A DNA stretch of 64,000 nucleotides from Chytriomyces cf. hyalinus JEL632 (GCA_025435555.1 JAIWWG010000014.1:475850-539849); one strand, 5' to 3'. Shown: positions 46,899 through 58,507, numbered from the stretch's first letter. Program-made: numbers and translations. Notes: generated by a model not told the origin, from the letters alone.

Positions 46899-47841
46899 AT
46901 GCCCCAGTTTGATGAGCAGCTGTCGCTTCTGATCAGACTTGCGTCCTCACACATTGGCAAGTCCACTGAGTCCTACAACCGACACCAAGACCTCTGGAAT
47001 CGCAGCTTTGTTGCTCATTTTGGTCTTCTTGTGGAATCTGCTGTCGACGTGTGGAAACATGTGCAACAGCAATTTCATGCATGTGGACTCCAGAAAATTC
47101 ATTTTCTGTGGAGCCTTTTCTACCTGAAAGTGTACCCCACTGAAGCAGAGGCGGCAGCAAAGTTCAAGACATCTGAAAGCAACTGGAGGGACAAGGTCTA
47201 TCAAGGGATCAGTTGTTTTGGAATGATGGATGAGGTGAAAATTTTCTCATTTCAACAAATGTTCAAAGCTAATTTATTTTTTTTTCTAAACACAGATCCA
47301 CTTTGAGCAGCGCTTCGAACAATGGCCAATAAATAGACCATCCTGTTACGTCGATGGTGTAGATATGATTGTCACTGAGGCCCGTCCACTTAATCAAGGT
47401 TTATTCAGCCATAAGTTCAAGCATGCTGGCTACTGTTACCAAGTAGCTGTTGCATTGGGTACCAGTCAGATTGTCTACGTGGGTGGTGGAGTCCCTTGTG
47501 GGAGATGGCCCGACTTGAAAATGGCCCGCGAGACTCTCCTGCGCCTCATCAAACCAGGTGAGAGGGTTGCTGCTGATCAAGGCTACCGAGGAGACGTGCA
47601 AGTGATAACGAAATTGGCTGCCACCTCTGCAGCCAACATTGCACACAATGACAACCTGAAGCAGATGGGAGCGCGGCATGAAACTGTGAACAGGCGATTC
47701 AAGGACTTCAGGATTCTCACCTCAATGTTCCGATCTGACAGAAACAGCCATCAACGAATTTTCAAAGCTGTAGCTCAGATCACGCAGGTTAAACTGCGTC
47801 GGCAGCCACTTTACAGCCTGCATGGAAAACTACGGACCTGA
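46899..47841 (+). CDS. DDE transposase, outer copy
   Basis: Two exons (46899-47234, 47296-47841), intron 61 bp; 293 aa. Start MPQFDEQ was chosen by alignment to the inner copy; a longer in-frame start exists upstream. Catalytic residues lie in YVDGVDMIVTEARP, GGGVPCGRWPDLKMARE, AADQGYRGDVQV and RHETVNRRFKDFRILTSMF. The two transposases are strongly conserved through the catalytic half and less so at the N-terminus. Frame intact. The stop lies 30 bp before the right terminal repeat. Confidence 0.87.
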
Positions 47842-47871
47842 ATGATTTATTGTTGTGAATAAAGGAGACGT

Positions 47872-47900
47872 TAAATAAAAAACAGGATTCGTGTGCCTTC
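47872..47900 (-). repeat. Right terminal inverted repeat of the outer transposon
   Basis: Inverse of 42,295-42,323, 29/29 identical, followed by the ttg duplication. It ends 47 bp before the NAT10 start codon. Confidence 0.95.
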
Positions 47901-47947
47901 TTGGGCCTTTCTTTCTTTTTTTTGGTTTAAGTCAGAACACATACAAA

Positions 47948-50900
47948 ATGGACACACAGCAACCGCAAGCGCCGCAGATGAAGCGCAAGAAGCTCGACAG
48001 CCGCATCCCATCCCTCATCAGCAACGGCGTGGCAAACAGACACCGTTCTCTTTTCGTCATTGTTGGTGACCGCGGACGTGACCAGGTCGTGACTTTGCAC
48101 TACCTTCTGTCCAAGGCTCGCGTGTCCGCACGGCCGTCAGTACTATGGTGCTATAAGAAGGACCTTGGCTTCTCATCGTACGTTGTCCGATTTCTGATTG
48201 GCCTAGGGGATTAGCTAACAAGATCATGTCTTGCAGCCATCGCAAGAAGCGCATCAACCAAATCAAAAAGCAGATTGCACGTGGACAAAGAGAAGTCGAT
48301 GAAGACGATCCATTTGAACTGTTTGTCTCCAGCACAAGCATTCGATACACTTACTACAAGGAGACTGAAAACATTCTCGGAACCACGTTTGGAATGTGCG
48401 TGTTGCAGGACTTTGAAGCGCTGACGCCGAATCTGCTTGCGCGTACGATTGAGACTGTGGAGGGTGGGGGTATTATCTGTATTCTGCTGAAGACAATGGA
48501 TTCGCTTAAGCAGTTGTACACCATGACGATGGTGATTGTTTTTGCGAATTTACTTCGAAATCAAGTTGTAACAGATTTCACGTTTGATTTTCAGGATGTT
48601 CATGCACGTTACCGAACCGAAGCTCATCATGACACTGTTGCGAGATTCAATGAGCGATTTTTGCTGTCACTGGGCGGATGCGAAACGTGTTTGGTGGTCG
48701 ACGATGAGCTGAACGTTCTCCCCTTGAGTGCAGGAAAACACGTTAAACCAATGTCTAGAATCGATGTGAGAAAAGACGATGTTAACTTGCATCCATTCAT
48801 TCGCGGGACTGAATTTAAACAACAAAAGGACGACAAACTCTCGCCATCCCAACAAGAACTGCACGATTTAAAAGCATCTCTCGCCGACACTCAGCCTTTG
48901 GCTTCGCTTGTTGCAACCGCAAAAACTTTGGACCAAGCGCGCGCAGTTCTCACTTTTACCGAAGCAATCGCCGAAAAGACGTTGCGAAGCACTATTTGCT
49001 TGACTGCATCGCGAGGTCGAGGAAAGTCGGCCTCGCTCGGAATCGCAATGGCCGCCGCAATCGCGTACGGATACAGCAACATTTTCATTACTTCGCCATC
49101 GCCGGAAAACTTGAAGACTGTCTTTGAATTCTTGTTCAAAGGATTTGATGGGCTTGGATATGAAGAGCATCTGGACTATGATATCATTCAGAGTACCAAC
49201 CCGGATTTTGCAAAGGCCGTCGTCAGAGTCAACGTATTTAAGCAGCATAGACAAACTATTCAGGTATTTATACCCACAATATTACTATGCCCTCAACGTG
49301 TTAATTCTTCCATTGGAACAGTATATTCAACCTTCGGATGCTTCCGTCCTTGCGCAAGCAGAATTGCTGGTTATCGATGAGGCTGCTGCAATTCCTCTGC
49401 CAGTCGTCAAAGCCCTTCTCGGGCCTTACCTCGTTTTCATGTCATCCACCATCAATGGTTACGAAGGAACTGGTCGTTCCCTCTCATTGAAACTTATCTC
49501 TCAACTTCGTGAACAAAGTGTCACCGGATCCAAATTCAGTGAAGACAGTGCAAGTGGCGTCGTCATCAATCGTGACGGAAAGGAGCGAAAAACGGGATCG
49601 GCGCCCGAAGTTATCGTATCTGCAGCTGCACCACCACCAAGCCTGCGAACATTGCGCGAAATCAAACTCAGCGATCCCATCAGATACAATGCAAACGATC
49701 CTGTCGAAACCTGGCTCACGAACTTGCTTTGCTTGGATGCTTGCACGCCAAGCCCTACCGCTTCCATGTTGAGCACACGCGGATGCCCACACCCAAGTCA
49801 ATGTGAACTGTTTTACGTCAACAGAGACACTCTTTTCAGCTATCATAAAGTGAGTGAAGCGTTCCTGCAAAGGATGATGTCGCTCTATGTTGCAAGTCAC
49901 TACAAAAACAGTCCCAACGATTTGCAATTGATGAGGTTAGTTTTTTTTTAATGACCTGTGTCCAGCAAATAATTGACATTTTTTGGAACAGTGACGCACC
50001 GGCACATCACCTCTTTGTTCTCCTGCCTCCAATCAATAACGCTGCAGGAGCGGCAACTACGCTCCCAGAGCCCCTCGTCGTTATTCAGATTGCATTGGAA
50101 GGAAACATTGCTGCCGGAAGCGCAGCAGCCGCTCTCGCACGCGGATCTGGACGAACAAATGGTGACCTGATTCCATGGGTCATGGCAACCCAATTCCAGG
50201 ACGACGACTTTTCCAGCTTGAGCGGGGCCCGTGTTGTGCGTATTGCAACCCACCCGGACTTTGTTGGAATGGGATACGGTCTGCATGCCATCAGAAAACT
50301 GGAAGAGTACTACAGCGGGAACGTGAAAGGAGCCAGTTTGGATGAAGATGATACAGTTGCTGACATGGAAGTGAAACGCGTGACTGATGAAGAGCTTGAG
50401 AATGCGTCGCTCGCAAAGGACAAGATTGGCGTTCGCGATCCAGCGAGTATGCCACCTCTTTTGTTGCGCTTGCATGAACGTCCGCCAAAAGAGAACTTGC
50501 ACTGGATCGGTGTATCGTTTGGATTGACTCCACAGTTGCAAAAGTTCTGGAAAAAGAGCGGCTTCGTTCCTGTCTACGTTCGTCAAACTCAAAATGACTT
50601 GACGGGTGAACACACGGCCATTATGCTCAAGCCGCTGAGAAAGGAGCAGAACGCGTTAGTCAAGACGGAAGTGGTTTCTACTGACAACAAGTGGGTGACT
50701 GCCTTCAGCTGGGACTTCCGGAGGCGGTTTATTGAACTGCTTGGATACCAGTTTAAAAAGTTTTCGCCGCTTCTTGTTTTGAGTATTCTCGAAGCATCTG
50801 CTGCTGGACGTCCATCTGATCTGGGTAAGTTTATCATTCAAAATTCTGTTTCTGTTTGAAAGGCCAACTCAACAAATTTGCGTGCGAACAGAATTCCTTG

Positions 50901-51802
50901 ACAATCGATCTGAACTCCTTCGCCACTTTACACCCTTCGACTTGAAGCGATTAGCATCCTACACCCAAAATCTCCTCGACTACCACGTCATCCTCGATCT
51001 CATCCCACGCCTGTCGGCGCTCTACTTTCTCGGTTACTTGACTCCACCCGATGCATCCAGCGCATCCAACGCGGCACTGAAACCCGTCCACCTGAGCCCC
51101 GTGCAAAGCGCCATTCTCGTTGCCGTTGGATTGCAGCACAAGACGCTTGACGATGCTGCACCTGAACTTGGGATTGCTGTGAGCCAGGTGATGGCTTTGT
51201 TTGGAAAAGTTGTCAAAAAGTGTGCCAATTACTTTGAAGTTGTTGAAGAAATTGGGGCTGCAGAACCAGAGACAAAGAAGAAGGGAAAAGGAAAGAAGCG
51301 GGCCAAGATTGAGGAAATGGATGAAGACAATGAGGAGGAGGAGGAGGAAGATGTAAATGAATTGACACGTGATGCTGGGGACGATGAGGCATGGGATCCA
51401 GTCAAGATGGGTCTTGAAGAAGATCTTGAAGAGGCTGGGGATGAAGTGATGGAGCGGTTGAAGGCGAAACAGAGGGAAATGATTGACGGTTTAAATTTGA
51501 GCCAGTTGAGTATTTATTCTGTGATGTTTACTATTCAGATTCTAACGCGTTGTTCTGATAGGTTTGCAATCGCCGCCGGAGATGAAGAATTCGGAAGCGC
51601 CGTCAAAGGCACCAAGAACGCAACTGCACGCGGATCATTGCAAGTCAAGAATGACAATTCAACCAAGAAACGCAAGTTTGACGCTGCGGCTGGAACTGCG
51701 GCTGGATTGGCTGCGGGAGTTCGTGGAGACAAGTCAGGGGTGTACGACCCACAGGCTGCGAGTGGAAAGACAATCAAGGGAAAGAAGGGAGCGAGGCGCT
51801 GA
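47948..51802 (+). CDS. RNA cytidine acetyltransferase (NAT10/Kre33)
   Basis: ATP-dependent enzyme that makes N4-acetylcytidine in 18S rRNA and tRNA and is needed for small-subunit processing in the nucleolus. Seven exons (47948-48177, 48237-48531, 48595-49263, 49322-49935, 49992-50824, 50892-51504, 51562-51802) give 1,164 aa, slightly above the usual 1,030-1,060. Order: N-terminal DUF1726-type domain (RHRSLFVIVGDRGRDQV, LGFSSHRKKR), helicase-like ATPase with P-loop TASRGRGKSASLG and Walker B VIDEAAAIPLP, the GNAT fold (VVRIATHPDFVGMGYG, the acetyl-CoA loop; WIGVSFGLTPQLQKFWKKSG), and a C-terminal tRNA-binding region with an acidic insert and a Lys/Arg-rich end. All motifs intact. A transposon end lies 47 bp upstream of the ATG. 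Confidence 0.96.
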
Positions 51803-53973
51803 TTTTTTCGCGCGCGCCTTTTTTTTGACTGTTTTTTAACCTTGAGCTGGTCAGAGGGAGGGCCTTTCTGTGCTCTTAATTAAATATTTTCTTCTGTCTT
51901 TTCTCTCAGTTCCGGGCGAAAGAACTTTGGGGCAATCTTTTCAAAATGGGAAGTGTCAGAAAAGAACGCCCACTCTGCTTCCATTTTCAATGTGGCAGTT
52001 TCTGCGAGCTAAAGTCAGCAGATAACGCGCATATGCTTGACGCGGCCGACTTGACTCCTCAGGGCTTACTTGACCGCAAGATCGCAACTGCTTCCTCTGA
52101 TGCAACTCTTCTCCTCTAGAAAAACTCCCAGACCTGATCGTTGGAAGGCGGGAGTATATTGTGAAACATGGAACCTTAATTCCGAGTATCTGCAGCTGTT
52201 GAGGCAGTTGCCATTTGAGCAAAACAAGACGAGCATCAACTAGCATGACTGACCCAACACTTTCATGCATCAAGAGCATTTCAAAGGGGTAAAGAAGACG
52301 CGTCATCATTGCTGAATGGTGTGACGTGTGACTTGAAATCGGGTATGCTGACTTTTCGAAAACGGAAACCGTCGTTTTGCGCCGAGATTTCGCTTCGTTG
52401 AAACCAGGTTCCATCCCATTGCTATCCCGTGGGATTACTTCCAAGTGTCCCCGCAGTTTTTCCAAGAAGTGTTCATTGTGTGGGTCAAACAATCAAAACA
52501 AAAACTGATGCCCAACGCCACCCCGAGCCCATACACATCTCACCAGATCCTCTTCAGTGGTCCCGAAACATTCTGCGCTTCTCCCTTCAGTGATTGGATC
52601 CCGCCCAGCAGTGATAGTCGAGTTTCTCACGTTGACGAGGCGGATATTCTTGCACCTGTCAAACCTCAGCTCAATTAGCTGCAAAAGAACTTGCCATCAA
52701 TATCCACATTCCCAATGAAAGAGAGATATATATAAGCAATTCGAACCACTGCCGGGTTTGACAATTGCCTGCCCCTGCTCATTTATCAAAGGCGACGAAC
52801 TTCCCTCTCTATTCCGATGTTATCTCGCGGTCGCCAAGTGCGACGAAACGTTGTCTTTTAAGAGACTTGAAAATACGGCGGAGTGTCATTACGCTTGCAT
52901 GATGTGATTTTTACGGCGAACGCGTGTTCGGGATGGTCCAGCGCAGCCATGAACGAAGAACGAAACCGAGGTCCGAATCTTGGCTTGCGAATACGAATAT
53001 ATCGAACTTCAACTCTCTGGGACTGTAGTCTTCGCCCCAAACTTCAAAGAGCGCTTTTCTGCTGCGACAGTTGAAGGTCCTTTTCGAGAGCGTCAGGCTC
53101 GTTCTTGCCTTCCGTAAGAGAGTTCATAGAGATGAAGTTCGATGTGGTCTGTGAATTGAGGAGGTACAGCTGCGATGGGGCAAAGTGAATACTGGATTTG
53201 TTTTCGCTTTCGGTGTCTCGTCAAAATTCGGACTCGCTGCGGGTCCCTGCTGCATCAGCTCGGTATGCTCGCATCTGACAAAGAAAGAAGCGCTTGAGTT
53301 TAGGAGTCTCTTCGCATCCACGTGAACGTCGTCGTTTGCTCACGCTCGTCGTTGTCATCGAACCAACTCACAACCCAGCGTCGTCGGCATCCATCCAACA
53401 GCATCATCGAATCACCGCTTGTGTCACTCAGCGTCCGAATCTCGTCTCGCGCATCCGAAAAAGGATTTTCATTTCGCAATGTTTTTCAGGCAGCATTTCA
53501 ATTGTCGTAGTTTTCGAGCGCATCTTTCAGAACATTCCTGAACGGATCTACACATTCAGAATTGTCACAAAAAGCGATGTGAGTCCACCGACTCCCAACC
53601 CCTCTTCCCTTGCCTGCGAGCGCGTTTATGTAACGCGACTTGTTCCTCCACCTTCCTCCTCAACTCCTCTTCCCAAGGCTGAAACTCCCCAGTCACACAA
53701 CGTTGTGGATTTGTTGTCCATCCTCGCTAATCCCTCACTTGTCTCTAAAAAACTGTATCTTGAACACACGCGCGTATAAGTTTGATAAACGACGACAACA
53801 ACAGTAAGTAACTCAACTCTCTTTCTATGTTATTCTCCGCCTCTCTTCGTCAGTTTCTTCCAAATGCGCTGTTCCGCATGACAAATATCTCTTCTGAACT
53901 TCCGTGCGTCTATCTACCAATTGTTTCCATACACTATCCCTGCTGTGCTAACTAGTGCCATTGCAACCAGAAT
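51803..53973. other. Gene-poor interval with weak frames
   Basis: About 2.2 kb between NAT10 and the kinase. Apart from the minus-strand hypothetical fragment at 51,956-52,684, it holds a plus-strand open frame at 53,294-53,779 (Ser/Pro-rich, ending VVDLLSILANPSLVSKKLYL) without known domain; this might be an upstream exon of the kinase gene, but no splice join is supported. Confidence 0.4.
51956..52684 (-). CDS. Hypothetical protein fragment, related to 56,640-57,110
   Basis: Two minus-strand frames (52,684-52,493: MQLIELRFDRCKNIRLVNVR, TITAGRDPITEGRSAEC; and 52,492-51,956: MFDPHNEHFLEKLRGHLEV to HIENGSRVGVLF) that may be joined by a short intron around 52,500-52,550. The part from FDPHNEHFLEKLRGH to VFEKSAYP has a recognisable, more decayed counterpart on the plus strand at 56,890-57,040, which supports past coding. 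No family recognised. Confidence 0.35.
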
Positions 53974-56043
53974 ATGATGTACAAGATGATCAACTGCCTC
54001 CAAGTCCTGGCCAACATTGCTGAGCAGGCCAAGACTTCCAAAGAGTTGGCTGAGAAACTGACCCAGCTGTCAAACACCTCACAAGCCATGGCGGAGTTGG
54101 ACCAGCAACTCAAGAAGCTCTTTTTGAAGGTTAACAAAGAAGTCTATCGTCATTGCCAGCGACACTAATAATACTTGACCCACAGCGCGTTTCTTCCGGT
54201 GGGCCGCACCAAGTCACAAAGTTTACCGAGGAGCCGGGATCCCAGGCCAATAATTGCACAAACCAAGTTGTCACTTCCATCCCTGCGATGGCCCAAGCAC
54301 AACGCGTTCCGCCGCCTTTTCCGTTGGACGGCGAAATTCTCCAAGAGACTTAGGAAGAGTTGCTCAAACGCAAGACTTTCATAGAAAAGTTTAATTTGTG
54401 GCGAGCTAGCGCCGGCGACCGTTTAACTGCCTTCCTCAAGCCTCGCTCGAGCAATAGTGAAAGCATCCACCACATTATCAACGTCGACACTGGTCATGTG
54501 GCTGTTGAATCCAATGTACCTCAAGAACCGCTGTCTTGCAAACCCTTTTCGGACGCCAGACCCGTGGTGCCAGCTTCCCTGCCAAATCTTGCTCCCCACA
54601 TATTCAAAAGGAAAGTTACAGAAATGGTCCTGCCCCAAGAAGCACCAGCGGTCAAGGTCACCACCAGGCGAGAGGACATTGCGGGTTCCTCAGTGGTTCC
54701 AAGCCTTTATCACCCGGTTTTACAAAACGGTACAAGCTCGGACGCGTACTTGGGGAAGGAGGGTTTGGCTTTGTCATGACTGCCACACGCGTGAAGGACG
54801 GCCGAAAGGTAATCAATTTTGAGGTGCATTGGCGCGCCTTCCACTGAAATGAAACTTTGGACATCCAGGTCGCGGTCAAGTTCATTGACACGAGCAAAAC
54901 TCAACGGTCTACCTGGCTTCCTGATGCCACCAGTTTAACTGGAGGCACAGTGCCGCCAGAGATTTCGATTCTTCAGCAACTGGATCATCCCAACATCATT
55001 CAGTATATTGATCATGTTGTGGAACCAACGAAGTACGTGCTGCTCATCACGGAGCTGCATGGAAGTGACTGGAAACGCGCTCCGGGCAGCAGTACGACGT
55101 TGGGGGAGAATGTTGTGGCGACATGCGCTTCGTTTGACTTATTCGAGTGCATCGGTAATATCATTTTTAAACTGTATTTTTCCCTCGTCACGGCTAATCT
55201 TCGCTTTTGCTTATTATTTTATTTTATTGTTTTTATTTTTATTTGTTTTGCCAAACTGTGAACAACAGACACATGTGAGCACAGTTGAAAGCTGCATCCT
55301 ACACACACATTTAGTAATCATATAAAATTACATCAGATCATAGTCTCCCTGAGCCAGTTGCGCGAAGAATCTTCGCCCAAATTGCACTGGCCGTCAACCA
55401 CCTCCAAGTCAAAGGACTAGTCCACCGCGACTTAAAAGACGAAAACATCGTGGTTGATTCTAACTATAACATTAGAATTATCGACTTTGGAAGCGCCGCG
55501 CCCATCCCCAAATCTCAGCGCGCGTTCTTCGCACAATTTCAGGGAACGGCCCTCTATGCCAGTCCCGAAATTGTGCGCAAGGAAAAGTACCGCGGGCCCG
55601 AAGCTGAGATGTGGTAAGTCAGGGTTTATCGTTTTGAAATGGAATCTATTTTCCCACTCACACAAAAATTAAAGGGCCTTGGGCGTGCTTCTGTACACAA
55701 TGATTTTTGGCGGCGGCCCATTCCACAGCGACGACGAAATTTTGGAAGGGACGGTGAGGATGCCGAGAGGGTTCCATTTGGAGTTTGACAAAGATTACAA
55801 CGGGGGTAAAAATCCATCCTTACCAACCAAATGACGCACGCAAGTAATGCGCATTTGCACATTAGGATGCCAGAATCTCATCCAGCGGTTGTTGGAGTAC
55901 GACCCGGAGTCGCGCATTACGATCGAAGAGGTCAGTTTTGTTTTATTCCTTGCCCACATGCGATTCTCAAAATTTGTTTTGTCGAGCAGGTGTTACACCA
56001 TCCTTGGTTGAAGAGCGAGGTCGACTTCCTCCACAATGCGTAA
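53974..56043 (+). CDS. CAMK-like Ser/Thr protein kinase (kinase copy 2)
   Basis: Catalytic part supported exon by exon: G-loop exon to 54,808 (YKLGRVLGEGGFGFVMTATR), 54,869-55,154 (VAVKFIDTSK with the ATP Lys; PPEISILQQLDHPNIIQYID), a 6-nt exon 55,269-55,274, 55,337-55,613 (HRDLKDENIVVDS, IIDFGSAAPI, GTALYASPEI), 55,675-55,805, 55,866-55,930 and 55,990-56,043 (HPWLKSEVDF). All key catalytic residues are present. The P+1 and YRGPEAEMWALGVLLYTMIF region recalls PAS kinases and the AMPK group. The N-terminal part (53,974 on; LQVLANIAEQAKTSKELAEK, coiled coil) has an in-frame TAG at 54,351-54,353 and a one-base break at the A4 run 54,724-54,727 just before the G-loop, so it is frameshifted, mis-assembled or spliced differently. 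Copies at 288-2,187 and 57,730-58,253 are more decayed. Confidence 0.75.
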
Positions 56044-57729
56044 TACCATTGATTTGCGGTAGACTCGCAAGTCTTGGATTTGATTGTAAAAGTGGACATT
56101 TCTCGGACCATCAGAGTGCCATCAAAATAAATTGAGCTGGCATCCTTTATTGGCATTCAACCTGCTACTGCTGTTGAGAAACATCCATAGTATTGAAAAG
56201 CAGAAGACTCGAACAAAAAACAAACTCCATCCAAAAGCCCGTCAAACAAGCTGCGCAAGCGCGTTCTTTTTAGGAGATAAACTCCAACTGCGCACCATCT
56301 GAAACTCAGATTTGTCTTGCTGATAACCTTGAGGACGCGTCGTGGGCTACTTCCAAGCGGGCAACTTTGACAATTTCCTTGACAGAGTCGCCCATTCCAG
56401 AGGAACCCAGATTGAAGTTGTCGCTCTTTCTGGTCTTGGCAAGATGTTGAACAGAAACAGACTGCTGTGGGAGATAAAACTAAATCGTCAGAAACGCGAT
56501 ATCAGTTGCCAAATTGAGCAGAGCAATCATAAAACTCACTGTGGCTATCGGTAATGTCCCGAGACACGGATTACAATCGCGAATGCAAGTTCCATAGAGT
56601 GTTTTGAAGTCATCGCCAAATATGTAAACGTTTTCGATGGGTTTTGGGTCGACGAGTGATTTTAAAGCCCCCAATGAACGTAACCAAGCTCAAAATCCGG
56701 CTGTTTCTTGTGCGCGTTGGAAATCCGGGGATGTCCTTTCTGCCGATCCGATAATTCTTTCTTTCAGCGTTTCAGTCGTCAAGAGCTGGTCAAAGGTGGT
56801 TGTGAAAAGATTCTTTCTCGTTGCGCAATAATGTGACTTGTAACTTAAGCTGGGGGTGCCGTTGGACGTCAGTTTGAGTCCAGTTTTGATTGTTTGACCC
56901 ACAATGAACAATTTCTTGGAACACTGCGGACTCTAGGACACAAAACGCACGGCATGCATGCGACACTAGAACTTGGTTTCAATGATGGGATTCTCGGTGC
57001 CTTGCGACTCTCTATTTCGAAAAGTCGGCGTACCAAGGCAAATTTTTTACAACAACAAGGAGGGCAGCAACTGGAAGCCACCAAGAGGCACTGACTATTT
57101 CACAGAGGCAGTAATTTGTGACGGATCCTTCATGTGTTTGTTTTATTTTTATGTGCGTTGCGCGGTTGTTATTTGTTTAAATTAGAAATATCGCTCAGAA
57201 TTAATCTCCCGCGCAGGTTCAAGTTTTGCTGGGTATCAATTTCCAAAAAGGCAACAGCTACAAAGAACAGCATCTGTCAGAGTGCAAAGCGACATTAGGA
57301 AAGTGCACAGTTAGGGTTTTAACGAGAAACGAACCTAGTTGTATGGACCCCCAGCAGAGGTGATGATTTACTTGGCCACGCGAGGAATAAACAGCCAGCA
57401 TGAAAGCAACTTCACAGGGCTCCCGGTAGGTGGAAGAATGATTCTTCCGTCGTCCTTCTCTGCTTGTTGGTGCTCAGAGAATTATGCGACCCACTTTTGC
57501 GCTTCCTGTGCAATAGTGTTATTTGAAGGCGTCTCCACTGCTCGTGCTCTTGTTCGTGGGCGTGCGGGAGCACGCGCTGGTCCTGATGTACGTGTTGATG
57601 CTGGTGTGCGTGATGGTGGTGGTGTCCGTATTGGTGGCGATGTACGTGCTGGTGTACGTGCAGGTTGTGGTATCCGTGTGCTGGGGTTGGTGGTCGGATC
57701 ATGAACATGAGTATTTTTCTTGGTGTCAC
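56044..57729. other. Intergenic with decayed coding remnants
   Basis: About 1.7 kb. The segment 56,640-57,110 contains remnants of the hypothetical protein at 51,956-52,684. The segment 57,540-57,690 is a GTG/CGT-rich low-complexity tract. Nothing else recognised. Confidence 0.4.
56640..57110 (+). pseudogene. Decayed relative of the hypothetical gene at 51,956-52,684
   Basis: The stretch gttttgattgtttgaccca / caatgaacaatttcttggaa (about 56,882-56,922) is a near match, in inverse orientation, to 52,450-52,500; similarity continues to …tttcgaaaagtcggcgtac (about 57,020). Stops interrupt every frame. Confidence 0.5.
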
Positions 57730-58253
57730 GGTACAATTCTGTACACTAGCCCAGAGATCCTCAAAGAGGAAGCTTACCGCGGCCCGGAGGCTGAAATTTG
57801 GTAAATCAGAGTTTATCTTATGAATTTGGAATTTCTCACTCACACAAAAAAAAAACGGTCTTTGCGTGTAGCGCGCGCTACTTCTGTATACAATGATTTT
57901 CAGCGACATTCCGTTCCGCAACGAGGATGAAATCGAAGAAGGGTTAGTAAGGATGCCTCGAGGATTTCATCTGGAATCCGACAAGAATTATCATCCATCG
58001 TGACGCAACCAAAAAATGACGGGCGCAATTAATCCGTGTTTACACCTCAGGTTGTCGCAAACTGATCCAAAGAATGCTCGTGTACGACCCTGAGTCGCGC
58101 TTAACAATCAGCGAGGTTGGTTTTTGGTTTTATTTGCCTGTATGCGTGGATCCTCAAGTTTGTTTTGTCAATCAGGTGTTAGACCACGCGTGGTTGAAAA
58201 ATGTGCTAGAACATTACAGGAGCGAATATCGTTCATTCGAACTGGTTGCGTGA
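57730..58253 (+). pseudogene. 3' fragment of a kinase (kinase copy 3)
   Basis: Begins abruptly at the activation segment (GTILYTSPEILKEEAYRGPEAEIW), then a damaged splice site, LLYTMIFSDIPFRNEDEIEEGLVR… with the MPRGFHLE motif, a stop after NYHPS, RLIQRMLVYDPESRLTI-like sequence after the next acceptor, and the last exon VLDHAWLKNVLEHYRS ending at TGA 58,251-58,253. The exon structure matches kinase copy 2. The N-lobe and catalytic loop are absent; a low-complexity tract takes their place. Confidence 0.75.
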
Positions 58254-58507
58254 ATACAGCAACGGTTTTGAAGTCCACAATGTCGGCACTTTCCTTCCGA
58301 TCTTTGGAACCTCAAAAATATACAGATTTGACGGCCCAGGTTGTTACAATCAGTTTCGTTGTATTGTCTATGGCTGGGGATTTTACCATTTCCAATAAAC
58401 ATCGATTTTATGAATATGGCGGGAAATCGTTTCAACTTGGGCGGGTCGCAAAACACGAACATCCGCCACATCCAACCAGCATCCAATTTGTATCTAAATC
58501 ATCCAAG

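Larger units (their letters stand above)
42295..47900. mobile_element. Two-gene DDE transposon, outer copy (hosts a second copy)
   Basis: Perfect 29-bp terminal inverted repeats (42,295-42,323 and 47,872-47,900, starting gaaggcacacgaatcctg) and a 3-bp target duplication ttg (42,292-42,294 and 47,901-47,903). 5,606 bp as it stands; about 2,750 bp after removing the inner copy. It carries a transposase gene (plus) and a second gene (minus) read from a shared central promoter region. The 3-bp duplication and DDE motif order resemble PIF/Harbinger-type elements, which also have two genes; the target is not the usual TWA, and the second protein is not obviously the Myb-like partner of that family. 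Confidence 0.92.
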
